Shown piece by piece: positions 1 to 8,314 of a stretch of 64,000 bases of DNA. Numbering within the stretch: the first letter of the stretch is position 1; each line of letters begins with the position of its first letter. The notes beneath the pieces are model-generated. The model did no database searches, was not told the origin of the DNA, and saw only the letters and a program-made list of their open reading frames with translations. Source of the DNA: JAKVKY01 sp964293585 (GTDB taxonomy: Bacteria > Bacillota > Negativicutes > Acidaminococcales > Acidaminococcaceae); NCBI GenBank assembly GCA_964293585.1, contig CAXYYS010000002.1, positions 45,946-109,945 on the forward strand, written 5' to 3'. Position numbers and translations under genes: made by a program.

Positions 1-224
1 CTAACATCCGCATCATCAAGAGCGCGGCTAAACATTTAAAGATGCCCATGGAAAAAGTTTGGGTGAATATTGATAAGTATGCGAATACTTCCGCGGCCTG
101 TATCCCTATCTGTCTGGACGAAGCCCAGGCAGCAGGCAGGCTGCACAAGGGTGATAATATCCTGCTGGTAGGTTTTGGCGCCGGCCTGACCTGGGCCAGC
201 GTGGTACTGAAGTGGGCTAAATAA
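1..224 (+). CDS. fabH: 3-oxoacyl-ACP synthase III, C-terminal end (partial)
   Basis: Only the last 74 codons are in the window; the reading frame is open from base 3. The fragment begins with NIRII, the segment that normally follows the catalytic His-Gln-Ala of FabH, and then has the Asn-containing motif and the terminal GFGAGLTWAS glycine-rich block. FabH condenses acetyl-CoA with malonyl-ACP to start type II fatty acid synthesis. The active-site Asn is kept, but its surroundings read YANTSAACIP where most FabH proteins have YGNTSAASIP. The catalytic Cys and His lie upstream of the window. fabD follows after 21 bp, so the two are probably co-transcribed. Assignment is firm from sequence and context. 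Confidence 0.93.
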   Translation, partial: NIRIIKSAAKHLKMPMEKVWVNIDKYANTSAACIPICLDEAQAAGRLHKGDNILLVGFGAGLTWASVVLKWAK

Positions 225-245
225 GGAAAGCGAGGTAGTTATAGT

Positions 246-1193
246 ATGGCAAAAGTTGCATTTGTATTCCCGGGCCAGGGTTCTCAGGCTGTAGGTATGT
301 GCAAGGATCTGTATGAAGCTTACCCGGTGGCGCACCGGATTTTTGAGGAAGCTGACGAAGCACTGGGATTTTCTATGACCAACCTGATCATGCAGGGGCC
401 GGAAGAAGCCCTGCGTCTGACGGAAAATACCCAGCCGGCGATTTTAACCGCCAGCGTGGCTTGTTTTGAAGTTTTAAAAGAAAAAGGCCTGACCTGCGAT
501 CTGGCAGGCGGTCACAGTCTGGGCGAGTATAGCGCCCTGGTTGCTGCCGGCGCCATCAGTTTTGCGGATGCGGTCCGCACGGTAAAGAGCCGCGGCAAGT
601 TTATGCAAGAAGCAGTTCCTGTAGGCGAGGGCGCCATGGCTGCCATTATCGGCCTGGACCCTGATAAGATTGACGGTATCTGCCAGGAAACCGAAAAGGC
701 GTGCGGCGAAGCTGTGCAGGCAGTTAACTTTAACTGCCCCGGCCAGGTAGTTATCGCCGGTGCCACCGCTGCCGTGAACAAGGCGGTAGAAGCTTTGAAG
801 GCCGCCGGTGCTAAACGCGCCATCCTCTTAAATGTCAGCGCTCCTTTCCATAGCACTCTGATGAGCCCGGCCGCAAAACGTCTGGCAGAAGTGCTGGAGA
901 AGGTAAAGTTCAGCGATGCGGCTTTCCCGGTAGTGGCCAATGTAGATGCCCAGCCGGAAACCAAGGCGGAGGTAATTAAGGCTAACCTGGTTAAACAGGC
1001 TGATCATCCGGTACGCTGGGAAAAGAGCGTACATACCATGCTCGATGCCGGTATTGATATTTTTGTAGAAGTTGGCCCCGGCAGGGTTCTCTCCGGTTTT
1101 ACCAAGAAGATTGACCGCAGCAAGACGGCCTTAAACGTAGAAAACATCGAGAGTCTGGAAAAAACTCTTGCTTATTTCAAGGAGGTTCGTTAA
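246..1193 (+). CDS. fabD: Malonyl-CoA:ACP transacylase
   Basis: 315 aa, the usual FabD length. It transfers malonyl groups from CoA to acyl carrier protein in the cytoplasm, supplying the extender unit for FabF. The N-terminal FPGQGSQ motif is at residues 8-14, the nucleophile motif GHSLGEYSAL near residue 90, an Arg in the VKSRGKFMQ segment near 115, and the second active-site His in APFHSTLM near 200. The next gene, fabG, starts 1 bp after its stop, and the fabG ribosome site lies inside the end of fabD, suggesting coupled translation. Confidence 0.97.
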   Translation: MAKVAFVFPGQGSQAVGMCKDLYEAYPVAHRIFEEADEALGFSMTNLIMQGPEEALRLTENTQPAILTASVACFEVLKEKGLTCDLAGGHSLGEYSALVAAGAISFADAVRTVKSRGKFMQEAVPVGEGAMAAIIGLDPDKIDGICQETEKACGEAVQAVNFNCPGQVVIAGATAAVNKAVEALKAAGAKRAILLNVSAPFHSTLMSPAAKRLAEVLEKVKFSDAAFPVVANVDAQPETKAEVIKANLVKQADHPVRWEKSVHTMLDAGIDIFVEVGPGRVLSGFTKKIDRSKTALNVENIESLEKTLAYFKEVR

Positions 1194-1194
1194 A

Positions 1195-1938
1195 ATGCAG
1201 TTAGAAGGTAAAGTAGCGTTAGTAACCGGTGGTTCCCGCGGTATCGGCCGTGCCATCGCCCTGCTGTTAGCCAAAAGAGGCGCCGATGTAGCCATTAATT
1301 TTGCCGGCAACGAAGCGGCAGCACAGGCTACGGTAGACGAGATCAAAGCATTGGGCCGCAAGGCTATCATGATTAAAGCTGATGTGGCTGTTAATGCGGC
1401 CTGCGTTGCCATGGTAGACCAGGTGGTGCAGGAATTCGGCAAGATCGATATTCTGGTCAACAATGCCGGTATCACCCGGGATGGTCTTCTGATGCGCATG
1501 AAGGAAGAGGATTGGGACGCAGTGCTCAATACCAACCTGAAGAGTGTGTACAACTGCTCCAAGGCAGCTATCAAATATATGATGAAAGCTCGGGCCGGCC
1601 GTATCGTCAGCATCAGTTCCGTGGTAGGCCTGATGGGCAATGCGGGCCAGGCTAATTACGCAGCCGCCAAGGCCGGAATCATCGGCTTCACCATGGCGCT
1701 GGCCAAAGAGGTGGCCAGCCGCGGCATCACGGTAAACTCCGTGGCTCCCGGGTTTGTGAACACGGACATGACCAAGGTTTTACCGGAAAAGGTCGTGGAA
1801 AATCTTAAAGCAGCTATCCCCCTCGCCAAGCTTGGCGAACCTGAGGATATTGCGAAAGCGGTAGCATTCCTAGTATCGGATGATGCCGCCTATATAACCG
1901 GCCAGACTTTACATGTGGACGGCGGTATGGTAATGTAG
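1195..1938 (+). CDS. fabG: 3-oxoacyl-ACP reductase
   Basis: 247 aa from ATG 1195, chosen because AAGGAGG lies at 1180-1186 with about 8 bases of spacing. An upstream start at 1168 would add nine residues and overlap fabD. Short-chain dehydrogenase: nucleotide-binding TGGSRGIGRA near residue 12, NNAG near 88, catalytic Ser in ISSVVG, and YAAAK (Tyr-x3-Lys) near 153. It performs the first, NADPH-dependent reduction in each elongation cycle. It sits between fabD and acpP, as in Bacillus and many Firmicutes. Confidence 0.97.
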   Translation: MQLEGKVALVTGGSRGIGRAIALLLAKRGADVAINFAGNEAAAQATVDEIKALGRKAIMIKADVAVNAACVAMVDQVVQEFGKIDILVNNAGITRDGLLMRMKEEDWDAVLNTNLKSVYNCSKAAIKYMMKARAGRIVSISSVVGLMGNAGQANYAAAKAGIIGFTMALAKEVASRGITVNSVAPGFVNTDMTKVLPEKVVENLKAAIPLAKLGEPEDIAKAVAFLVSDDAAYITGQTLHVDGGMVM

Positions 1939-1977
1939 TAGAGGAAAGAAATTTACCCTGGAAGGAGGTGAATCGTA

Positions 1978-2214
1978 ATGAGCACTTTCGAAAAAGTAAG
2001 AGATATTACTGTTGAACAGTTGAGCGTTGATGCAGATGAAGTGAAGATGGAATCTGCCTTTATCGATGACCTGGGCGCTGATTCCCTGGACATTGTTGAG
2101 CTGATCATGGCTTTCGAAGAGGAGTTTGGTGTTGAAATTCCCGATGAGAAGGCTGAAAAGATCCGCACTGTAGCCGACGCAGTTAAAATGTTGGATGAAG
2201 AAAAAGCAAAATAA
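1978..2214 (+). CDS. acpP: Acyl carrier protein
   Basis: 78 aa, acidic, with the phosphopantetheine attachment motif DLGADSLDIVEL (Ser near residue 38). It carries the growing acyl chain on a 4'-phosphopantetheine arm. A very strong ribosome site (GGAAGGAGGTG) precedes the ATG, fitting the high expression of ACP. It is followed by a stem-loop at 2221-2259 that may set the ACP level relative to downstream fabK/fabF. Confidence 0.98.
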   Translation: MSTFEKVRDITVEQLSVDADEVKMESAFIDDLGADSLDIVELIMAFEEEFGVEIPDEKAEKIRTVADAVKMLDEEKAK

Positions 2215-2220
2215 ATTTTG

Positions 2221-2259
2221 GCAGCCGGGGAGGCCGCTCTGGCTTCCCCGCTTAGCTGC
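2221..2259 (+). other. Stem-loop after acpP
   Basis: GGGGAGGCC (2227-2235) pairs with GGCTTCCCC (2241-2249) around a 5-base loop, with one G-U pair, and GCAGC/GCTGC can close the base. There is no T-run after it, so it is not a clear intrinsic terminator. By its position it could be an mRNA processing or 3'-end stabilising structure between acpP and the FabK-like gene. Confidence 0.5.
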
Positions 2260-2281
2260 ATATTCCTGAAATGGGGGATAT

Positions 2282-3241
2282 TTGTTGAAATTTCCAGTGC
2301 TTAGAATAGGAAAACTAACGCCACAGATCCCAATTATCCAGGGAGGCATGGCGATTAGATTATCAACGGCACGTCTGGCAGCCGCGGTTGCCAATGAAGG
2401 TGGCATTGGGCTTATAGCCGCTTCCGGTATGGAAGAATGGGAACTGAGGAGCGAGATCAGACTCGCCCGTAAGCTGACCGGCGGCAAGGGCATCATCGGC
2501 ATTAACTGCATGGTGGCAGCCCGGGCTTTTAAACACCTTATTACTACCGCCGCACAAGAGAAAATAGACTTAATCGTGGCCGGCGCCGGTTTTTCAAGAG
2601 ATATCTTTGCCGTAGGCAGGGAATATGGTGTGGAAGTAGTACCCATCGTTTCTTCCGTGAAACTGGCTAAGATCTCCGAAAAACTGGGGGCCTCCGCCAT
2701 CGTCGTGGAAGGAACCGAAGCCGGGGGACACCTGGGGACGCAGCAGTCCATCAAGGATCTGATCCCGGAGATTGTGGCAGCCGTGCATATTCCTGTGATT
2801 GCAGCAGGTGGCGCGGTATGCGGTGCAGACGTAGCGGAACTGTTAAAGCTGGGCGCCAGCGGCGTGCAGATGGGCAGCCGTTTTGCCGCCAGCGAAGAAT
2901 CTAACGGAGCACCGTCGCTGAAAGAATTTTATTTGAAAATGACCAAGGAAGACGTGGTTCAGATAGACAGCCCTGTAGGTTACAAGGGCAGGGCTATCCT
3001 CAATCCTTTTGCCAAGTTGTCGCTGGAAGGTAAAGCACCTAAGCCGGTGACCTGTGATGCCTGCTTAAAACATTGTAAGCAGAACTTCTGCATCATCAGG
3101 GCGTTGACACGTGCACAACAGGGTGATGTGGATACAGGTCTGGTCTTCACTGGTGCGAATATGTGGAAGATAAAAGAGATTCTGCCGGTCAAGGAAATAT
3201 TCCGTAGGATCAAAGAAGAAGTTGCAGCCGTAGCAGACTAA
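2282..3241 (+). CDS. fabK: FabK-like FMN-dependent enoyl-ACP reductase / nitronate monooxygenase family
   Basis: 319 aa from a TTG start (2282 or 2285; GGGGG at 2274-2278 is the likely ribosome site). It is a TIM-barrel flavoprotein of the nitronate monooxygenase/FabK family: IIQGGMA near the N terminus, VEGTEAGGHLG with the active-site His near residue 150, and the phosphate-binding VIAAGGAVCGADV and GVQMGSRF segments. Lying between acpP and fabF with no fabI seen, it most likely performs the last reduction of the elongation cycle. The odd part is a C-terminal cysteine cluster, CDACLKHCKQNFC, near residue 260, which I do not recall from Streptococcus FabK. The family also contains non-FabK oxidoreductases, so the substrate is an inference from context. 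Confidence 0.78.
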   Translation: MLKFPVLRIGKLTPQIPIIQGGMAIRLSTARLAAAVANEGGIGLIAASGMEEWELRSEIRLARKLTGGKGIIGINCMVAARAFKHLITTAAQEKIDLIVAGAGFSRDIFAVGREYGVEVVPIVSSVKLAKISEKLGASAIVVEGTEAGGHLGTQQSIKDLIPEIVAAVHIPVIAAGGAVCGADVAELLKLGASGVQMGSRFAASEESNGAPSLKEFYLKMTKEDVVQIDSPVGYKGRAILNPFAKLSLEGKAPKPVTCDACLKHCKQNFCIIRALTRAQQGDVDTGLVFTGANMWKIKEILPVKEIFRRIKEEVAAVAD

Positions 3242-3262
3242 GAAAATTATGAGGTGATAATT

Positions 3263-4510
3263 TTGAAAAGAAGAGTCGTAGTAACAGGTTTAGGCGCTGT
3301 AACTCCTATCGGTAATGATGTGGAGACATTCTGGAATAATCTGATAGCCGGCAAGTCCGGTATCGGACATATTACCCAGTTTGATACCAGCGAATCTAAG
3401 GTCACCATTGCTGGTGAAGTTAAGGATTTTGACTATACCCAGTATATTGACAAAAAAGAAGGCCGGCGTATGGACCGGGTGGATCAGTTTGCCGTAACCG
3501 TGGCTAAACAAGCCGTGGCTGATGCCAAACTGGATTTAAAAACCATTGAGCCTACCCGTTGCGGTGTATGTGTAGGTACCGGTATCGGTGGTATCCATAC
3601 TTTCCTGGAGCAGTCCCATATTTATTTTGATAAGGGACCCAGCCGGATCAGCCCGTTCTTTATCCCCATGGATATTCCTAACATGCCTGCAGGCCAGATT
3701 GCCATCGCTTTAGGTTTTAAAGGCCCCAACACGGCGGTGGTTACCGCTTGTGCCACGGGTACCAACTGCATTGGCGACGCGCTGCGTACTATCCAGTACG
3801 GTGATGCGGACGTGATGATTGCCGGCGGCACGGAAGCCGCTATTTCTCCTATCGCTATTGCCGGTTTTGCCAACATGAAGGCGCTGAGCACCAATAATGA
3901 CCAGCCGGAAAAAGCCAGCTGCCCCTTTGACAAGAAGCGTGACGGCTTTGTCATGGGCGAAGGCGCCGGCGTGCTGCTGCTGGAAGAGTTAGAGCATGCC
4001 AAGAAGCGCGGTGCGCACATTTATGCGGAGCTGGTAGGCTACGGCCTGAACTGCGACGCTTATCATGTGACCGCTCCCGATCCCAGCGGCGATATGACGG
4101 TGGCTTGTATCCTGGATGCGATTAAGGATGCAGGCATGGTTCCGGAGGATATTAACTATATCAATGCGCACGGTACTTCTACCCACCGCAATGATTTAAA
4201 CGAGAGCCTGGCTTTGAAGAGGATTTACGGCGAGAAGGCTAAGAATGTGCCGATGAGTTCCATCAAGTCCATGACCGGCCATCTGCTGGGTGCTGCCGGC
4301 GGCGTGGAAGCTGTGGCTACCGTGTTGACCATCGTAAACGGGATTATGCCGCCTACGATTAACTATCAAGATGTGGATGCGGAAGAAGGCATGGACCTGG
4401 ATTATGTTCCTAACACGGCCCGCAAGGCCGAGGTAAAGGTGGCCATGTCCAATAACTTTGGCTTTGGCGGCCATAATGCCAGCATCATCTTTAAGAAATA
4501 CGCGGAATAA
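3263..4510 (+). CDS. fabF: 3-oxoacyl-ACP synthase II
   Basis: 415 aa from TTG 3263, chosen because GAGGTG (3251-3256) sits 6 bases upstream; a GTG at 3254 would overlap that ribosome site. Beta-ketoacyl synthase of the elongation cycle, condensing acyl-ACP with malonyl-ACP. The Cys-His-His triad is visible: Cys in VTACATGTN near 163, His in NAHGTSTHRND near 303, and His in KSMTGHLLGAAGG near 340. The C-terminal NNFGFGGHNAS is typical. rnc follows after 16 bp. Confidence 0.97.
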   Translation: MKRRVVVTGLGAVTPIGNDVETFWNNLIAGKSGIGHITQFDTSESKVTIAGEVKDFDYTQYIDKKEGRRMDRVDQFAVTVAKQAVADAKLDLKTIEPTRCGVCVGTGIGGIHTFLEQSHIYFDKGPSRISPFFIPMDIPNMPAGQIAIALGFKGPNTAVVTACATGTNCIGDALRTIQYGDADVMIAGGTEAAISPIAIAGFANMKALSTNNDQPEKASCPFDKKRDGFVMGEGAGVLLLEELEHAKKRGAHIYAELVGYGLNCDAYHVTAPDPSGDMTVACILDAIKDAGMVPEDINYINAHGTSTHRNDLNESLALKRIYGEKAKNVPMSSIKSMTGHLLGAAGGVEAVATVLTIVNGIMPPTINYQDVDAEEGMDLDYVPNTARKAEVKVAMSNNFGFGGHNASIIFKKYAE

Positions 4511-4526
4511 GCCGGGAGGCTTGCTG

Positions 4527-5306
4527 ATGTCAGAGCATAATGCTGATAGGTTCCTGGAAGAAACCAGGTTTATAACCTTAAGTGCGAAACGCCGGGACCA
4601 GTTGGAACAGTTCTGTCAGCGTCTGGGTATCCATATGGATCATCTGGAGCTGTTGGACCGGGGGTTGACGCACACATCTTTTGCCCACGAGACTCCCAAG
4701 GTTCCCCACAATTCTCATAACGAACGCCTGGAGTTTTTGGGCGATTCGGTCCTGAGCCTGGTGGTTAGCACGTATTTGTTTGAAAAATACCGTAAATTTG
4801 ACGAGGGACGCATGACCAAGCTGCGGGCGCAGCTGGTCTGCGAGTCTTCCTTGTATAAATGCGCGGTGGAACTTGGCTTTGGCGAGGTCTTGAACCTGGG
4901 CCACGGCGAAGAATGTACGGGGGGACGGGAACGTCCTTCCATCCTGGCCGATGCCTTTGAGGCAGTGCTGGGAGCTTATTACCTGGATCAGGGGTTTGAA
5001 GCCGCCCAGTCCTATCTGCTCCGTTTCATGCAGCAGGAAATTGACTCCGTGTGCGAGGGGCAGTTCCTGTGGGGCGACTATAAGAGCCGGTTTCAGGAAC
5101 TGGTACAGGGTAAGACTGATCTGGCCAACATCCGCTATGAGACAATCGGTTACAAAGGTCCGGAACATGACAGGGTCTTTAAGGCCGGCGTCTTTTTAGA
5201 TGACCAGCAGCTGGGTACCGGCGAAGGCCGTACCAAAAAAGAAGCGGAACAGCAGGCAGCCAAGGAAGCTATTGAGTTCCTGAAAGCTGCCCCGGCAAAT
5301 AAATAA
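4527..5306 (+). CDS. rnc: Ribonuclease III
   Basis: 259 aa from ATG 4527 (GGGAGG at 4514-4519). It cleaves double-stranded RNA and processes the 30S rRNA precursor. The signature NERLEFLGDSVL is near residue 68 and the second acidic cluster EAVLGAYYLDQGF near 140; these supply the metal-binding Glu/Asp residues. A double-stranded RNA-binding domain occupies roughly residues 180-255. The stop codon overlaps the start of the next gene by one base (TAATG), so the two are translationally coupled. Confidence 0.97.
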   Translation: MSEHNADRFLEETRFITLSAKRRDQLEQFCQRLGIHMDHLELLDRGLTHTSFAHETPKVPHNSHNERLEFLGDSVLSLVVSTYLFEKYRKFDEGRMTKLRAQLVCESSLYKCAVELGFGEVLNLGHGEECTGGRERPSILADAFEAVLGAYYLDQGFEAAQSYLLRFMQQEIDSVCEGQFLWGDYKSRFQELVQGKTDLANIRYETIGYKGPEHDRVFKAGVFLDDQQLGTGEGRTKKEAEQQAAKEAIEFLKAAPANK

Positions 5307-6274
5307 TGGCGATTTTACCTATTTTTGTGCCCCAGGCGGCCTGTCCCCATCAATGCATCTTCTGTAACCAGAGGACCATCAGCGGGGAGCAGCGTACCGG
5401 TCTGGCGGATGTCTTAAGACAGATTCATACCTGGCTGCCTCGTTTGCACCGTTCTGTGGCGAACGAGGCTGCTTTTTACGGTGGCAGTTTTACCGGCCTG
5501 CCTTTAGAGCAGCAGGCCCAATATCTGGCGCCGGTGGAAGCATTGCTTAAGACGCAGGTGGTAGGGAAGATCCGTTTATCCACGCGTCCCGATTATATCG
5601 ATGAGACGCGTCTTTTGTTTTTGCAGCGGCACCGGGTGACCCTGGTGGAACTGGGGGCCCAGTCCCTGGACGACAGAGTGCTGCAGCTGGCTGGCCGGGG
5701 CCATACCGCGGCGCAGGTAGCTCAGGCGGTCCGGTTGTTGCGGCAATACCATTTCCAGGTAGGACTGCAGTTTATGGTAGGACTGCCGGGGCAGGACTGG
5801 GAGTCACTGCGGGCCACGGCGGCGCAGGCGGTGCGGTTAAAGCCGGATCTGGCCCGTATATATCCGCTGCTGGTAATTAAGGATACGCCCCTGGCTGGAA
5901 TGTATGCCCGGGGTCAGTATCAGCCTTTAAGTTTGGAGACGGCGGTGGCCCAGGCGGCTTTTTTATACGAGCAGCTGACCCGTGCCGGCATCAAAGTGAT
6001 CCGGGTGGGCTTGCAGCCGGATGCAGAATTGTGCCAGCCGGGCAACATCCTGGCCGGACCTTTTCATCCCAGTATGGGAGAACTGGTACAGAGCTATCTA
6101 AGGCAGCAGCAGGTGGCGGCTCTTTTGCGCCGGCAAAAATATGCCCCCGCAGACCAGGTGCTCCTCCGTTTTCCCAAACGGCTGGAGTCCCAGATGCGGG
6201 GACAGCATAATCACAATGTAGAGTTGTGGCGGGAGTTGGTAGCGCCCGCAACCTTACTCCTGGAACATTTTTAA
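5306..6274 (+). CDS. Radical SAM protein, Elp3-like, function unknown
   Basis: 322 aa. The CPHQCIFC motif near residue 13 (Cys-x3-Cys-x2-Cys) binds the radical SAM [4Fe-4S] cluster. The glycine motif AFYGGSFTGLP, the ELGAQSLDDRVL segment and VGLQFMVGLPGQ follow the barrel pattern of Elp3/HemN-like radical SAM proteins. No acetyltransferase domain is present, so it is not a full Elp3. A gene of this type often lies between rnc and smc in Firmicutes; here smc is 19 kb away. Its last codons overlap the convergent hydrolase gene: the two stop codons share TTAA at 6271-6274. The substrate is unknown. Confidence 0.85.
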   Translation: MAILPIFVPQAACPHQCIFCNQRTISGEQRTGLADVLRQIHTWLPRLHRSVANEAAFYGGSFTGLPLEQQAQYLAPVEALLKTQVVGKIRLSTRPDYIDETRLLFLQRHRVTLVELGAQSLDDRVLQLAGRGHTAAQVAQAVRLLRQYHFQVGLQFMVGLPGQDWESLRATAAQAVRLKPDLARIYPLLVIKDTPLAGMYARGQYQPLSLETAVAQAAFLYEQLTRAGIKVIRVGLQPDAELCQPGNILAGPFHPSMGELVQSYLRQQQVAALLRRQKYAPADQVLLRFPKRLESQMRGQHNHNVELWRELVAPATLLLEHF

Positions 6275-6942
6275 TCCCAGGTCATGCTTTCGCCGGGTTT
6301 TACGATACAAATCTGGCTGCTGGTATGTGCTTCCACATCCTTTTTAAAAGCTTCCGGGTCCTGGGCAATCACGGGCCAGGTGTTATAGTGGATGGGGATG
6401 ATTACCTTGGCGCCCAGCATGCCGGCCGCTAAAGCCGCATCCCTGGGGTCCATGGTGAAGTTGCCGCCGATGGGCAGTAGCGCGTAGTCAAAGGGATCCA
6501 GTTTAGGCAGCAGCGCCATATCTCCGAACAGGGACGTGTCGCCGGCAAAGTAGAATTTGGTACCGTAAAAATCGATGATGAAACCGCAGGCATGACCGCC
6601 GGCGATACCGCTGCCGTGGAAAGCGGGAGTGACCCGTACTTTGCCGAAGGGGAAAGTGTAGGTGCCGCCGATGTGCATGGCATGAGCCTGGCAATTGTAG
6701 CTGCTGGCTTCGTTGGCAATCTCCGCCGTGGTAATGATGAGCGCCCCGGTACGTTTGGCTAACTCGTAGGCACAGCCCAGGTGATCGCCGTGGGCGTGGG
6801 TGATGAAGATATAATTAACTTTCAGGTCCTGCAGGCGGACACCTTTGGGGTTGCCGTCCAGGAAGGGATCACAGATCAGAGTTTCTCCGTTCTTGGTAAC
6901 GGTAAAGCAGGCATGATGGATATACTTGAATTCAGCAGACAT
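6271..6942 (-). CDS. UPF0173 metal-dependent hydrolase, metallo-beta-lactamase fold
   Basis: 223 aa from ATG 6942, 7 bases after AGGAGG; an ATG at 6948 lies too close to that site. The metal-binding motif THAHGDHLG is near residue 50, with further His at AFHGSG, Asp in FAGDTSLF and His in IIPIHYNTWP, the pattern of UPF0173 proteins such as YtkL. A soluble cytoplasmic hydrolase is expected; the substrate is unknown. It is alone on the minus strand, convergent with the radical SAM gene and divergent from the glucosaminidase gene. A -10 TATAAT with a TGn extension (minus strand, 7008-7013) could drive it. Confidence 0.9.
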   Translation of the reverse strand: MSAEFKYIHHACFTVTKNGETLICDPFLDGNPKGVRLQDLKVNYIFITHAHGDHLGCAYELAKRTGALIITTAEIANEASSYNCQAHAMHIGGTYTFPFGKVRVTPAFHGSGIAGGHACGFIIDFYGTKFYFAGDTSLFGDMALLPKLDPFDYALLPIGGNFTMDPRDAALAAGMLGAKVIIPIHYNTWPVIAQDPEAFKKDVEAHTSSQICIVKPGESMTWD

Positions 6943-7007
6943 GGTCATTCCTCCTTTTAGTATCAGTAATCTTAAGAGTCGGGTTACAGCTAAACTTGCT
7001 TGTAACT

Positions 7008-7016
7008 ATTATACCA
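7008..7016 (-). promoter_or_regulatory. Extended -10 promoter for the UPF0173 gene
   Basis: On the minus strand the sequence reads TGGTATAAT (TATAAT at 7008-7013). The candidate -35 (TTTCTG, 7031-7036) is weak, which is common for extended -10 promoters. It lies about 65 bp upstream of the hydrolase start. Confidence 0.55.
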
Positions 7017-7039
7017 TAACTGTCTTCCTGCAGAAAGTT

Positions 7040-7068
7040 TTGCATAAATACTCCTGATAGAGTAAAAT
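7040..7068 (+). promoter_or_regulatory. Promoter for the glucosaminidase gene
   Basis: TTGCAT (7040-7045), 17 bases, TAAAAT (7063-7068). It is followed 8 bases later by AAGGAG and the ATG at 7088, so the leader would be only about 12 bases long. Confidence 0.6.
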
Positions 7069-7087
7069 CAAAGGATAAGGAGTGTAC

Positions 7088-8314
7088 ATGATGATAAATT
7101 ACCGTAAATTATTCGTAGCCCTGCTGGTAGGCGCCAGCGTGGTGACAGCTGCTACACCTGCCCTGGCCCGCAGCGGGACCAGCGTGCTTACGCCGGAGGA
7201 GCAGGCTTTTACCCGCAGCCGCCAGAGTGGCGTCAAGTATGTGCCGGCAGAACAGGCAGCGCCGGTCCAGGAAGTAGAGAGCCTGGAAAGCAAAGCTGCC
7301 TCTAAGGCTGCTAAGCACCACAAACATAAAAAGAATAAGCAGGAAGCACAGGTGGAACCGGAGTATGGTACGACGACTCCGGTCCAGGAAAACACCAGGA
7401 GTGCCCGTTCCCGTAAAAAGTCCGAAGGGCGCGGCAGCGTTCTTTCTCCGGAGGAACAGGAATTTACCAGGGCGCGCCAGGCCGGTTTAACCAAGGCCGT
7501 GGAGCAGCCGGAACCAAGACGCCAGACCCCGGCGGTCAGTCAGCCTGCTGCTGCAGCCCAGGATTCCTGGACGAAGATTCCGTCCGGGAAGACCGGGAAA
7601 AACCGTGAGCAAACCAGCCAGCCTTCCTGGGAGGAACAAGCGGCCCGGGAGCTGGCGGCAGATAAACGGGCGAAAAAGATTCAGGGACCCAAGGTGGTTC
7701 CGGAAACGCCTGCGGGCTATAAACCGCAGTTCCTGCTGCCCGGCAATTATCAGGAAGTAACTATTTTCGGACCGGCTCTGGCTACCGAAGCCCAGGCCGT
7801 CGGTTTGTTAAAAATTATTAACCCGCAGCCCAAGCTGACCTGCACCCCGGAAGAAATTGTCCATTATTACTGGCAGGAAGCAGAGCGGGAAGGCATCCGC
7901 CCGGATGTAGCCTTTGCCCAGGCCATCCTGGAAAGCGGTTCTTTCCGTTTTGGCGGCGATGTGCTGCCCAGCCAGAATAATTTCTGCGGGCTGGGAACCG
8001 TGGGCGGCGGCGTGAAAGGTGCTACCTTTAAGACGCCGGAGCTGGGTGCCCGGGCTCATATCCAGCACCTGCTGGCGTATACGGAAAAGCGGCCCCAGAC
8101 CAAGATTATCGATCCCCGGTACGAACTGGCCCATAAGGTGCGTCTGCGGGACGGTCTGTGCACTACCTGGTATCAACTGAACGGCAACTGGGCAACCAGT
8201 AAATATTATTCGGAAAAAATCCTCACCGTCTGGCAACGGATGCTGGGCTACAAAGATTTAGGCGGCGTACCGGTACAGTCCGATGTCCTGGCCTACGGGA
8301 GGCTGGGAAAATAA
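7088..8314 (+). CDS. Secreted glucosaminidase-domain protein (peptidoglycan hydrolase)
   Basis: 408 aa from ATG 7088 (AAGGAG at 7077-7082; ATG 7091 is also possible). An N-terminal signal peptide ends in TPALA. A low-complexity Ala/Lys/Gln-rich region contains two copies of one motif, SVLTPEEQAFTRSRQSG near residue 32 and SVLSPEEQEFTRARQAG near 120. The C-terminal ~170 residues match the endo-beta-N-acetylglucosaminidase family (PF01832): AQAILESGSF with the catalytic Glu, NNFCGLGTVGGG, and HIQHLLAYT. Such enzymes cut the glycan strands of peptidoglycan, so the protein probably acts in the periplasm in cell-wall turnover. trmL starts in its stop codon (TAATG). Confidence 0.85.
   Translation: MMINYRKLFVALLVGASVVTAATPALARSGTSVLTPEEQAFTRSRQSGVKYVPAEQAAPVQEVESLESKAASKAAKHHKHKKNKQEAQVEPEYGTTTPVQENTRSARSRKKSEGRGSVLSPEEQEFTRARQAGLTKAVEQPEPRRQTPAVSQPAAAAQDSWTKIPSGKTGKNREQTSQPSWEEQAARELAADKRAKKIQGPKVVPETPAGYKPQFLLPGNYQEVTIFGPALATEAQAVGLLKIINPQPKLTCTPEEIVHYYWQEAEREGIRPDVAFAQAILESGSFRFGGDVLPSQNNFCGLGTVGGGVKGATFKTPELGARAHIQHLLAYTEKRPQTKIIDPRYELAHKVRLRDGLCTTWYQLNGNWATSKYYSEKILTVWQRMLGYKDLGGVPVQSDVLAYGRLGK

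Noticed and set aside
1909..2754. 281-codon minus-strand frame across acpP and the FabK-like gene
   Set aside because: It overlaps three well-supported genes, and its translation is low-complexity Ser/Pro/Ala with no family resemblance.
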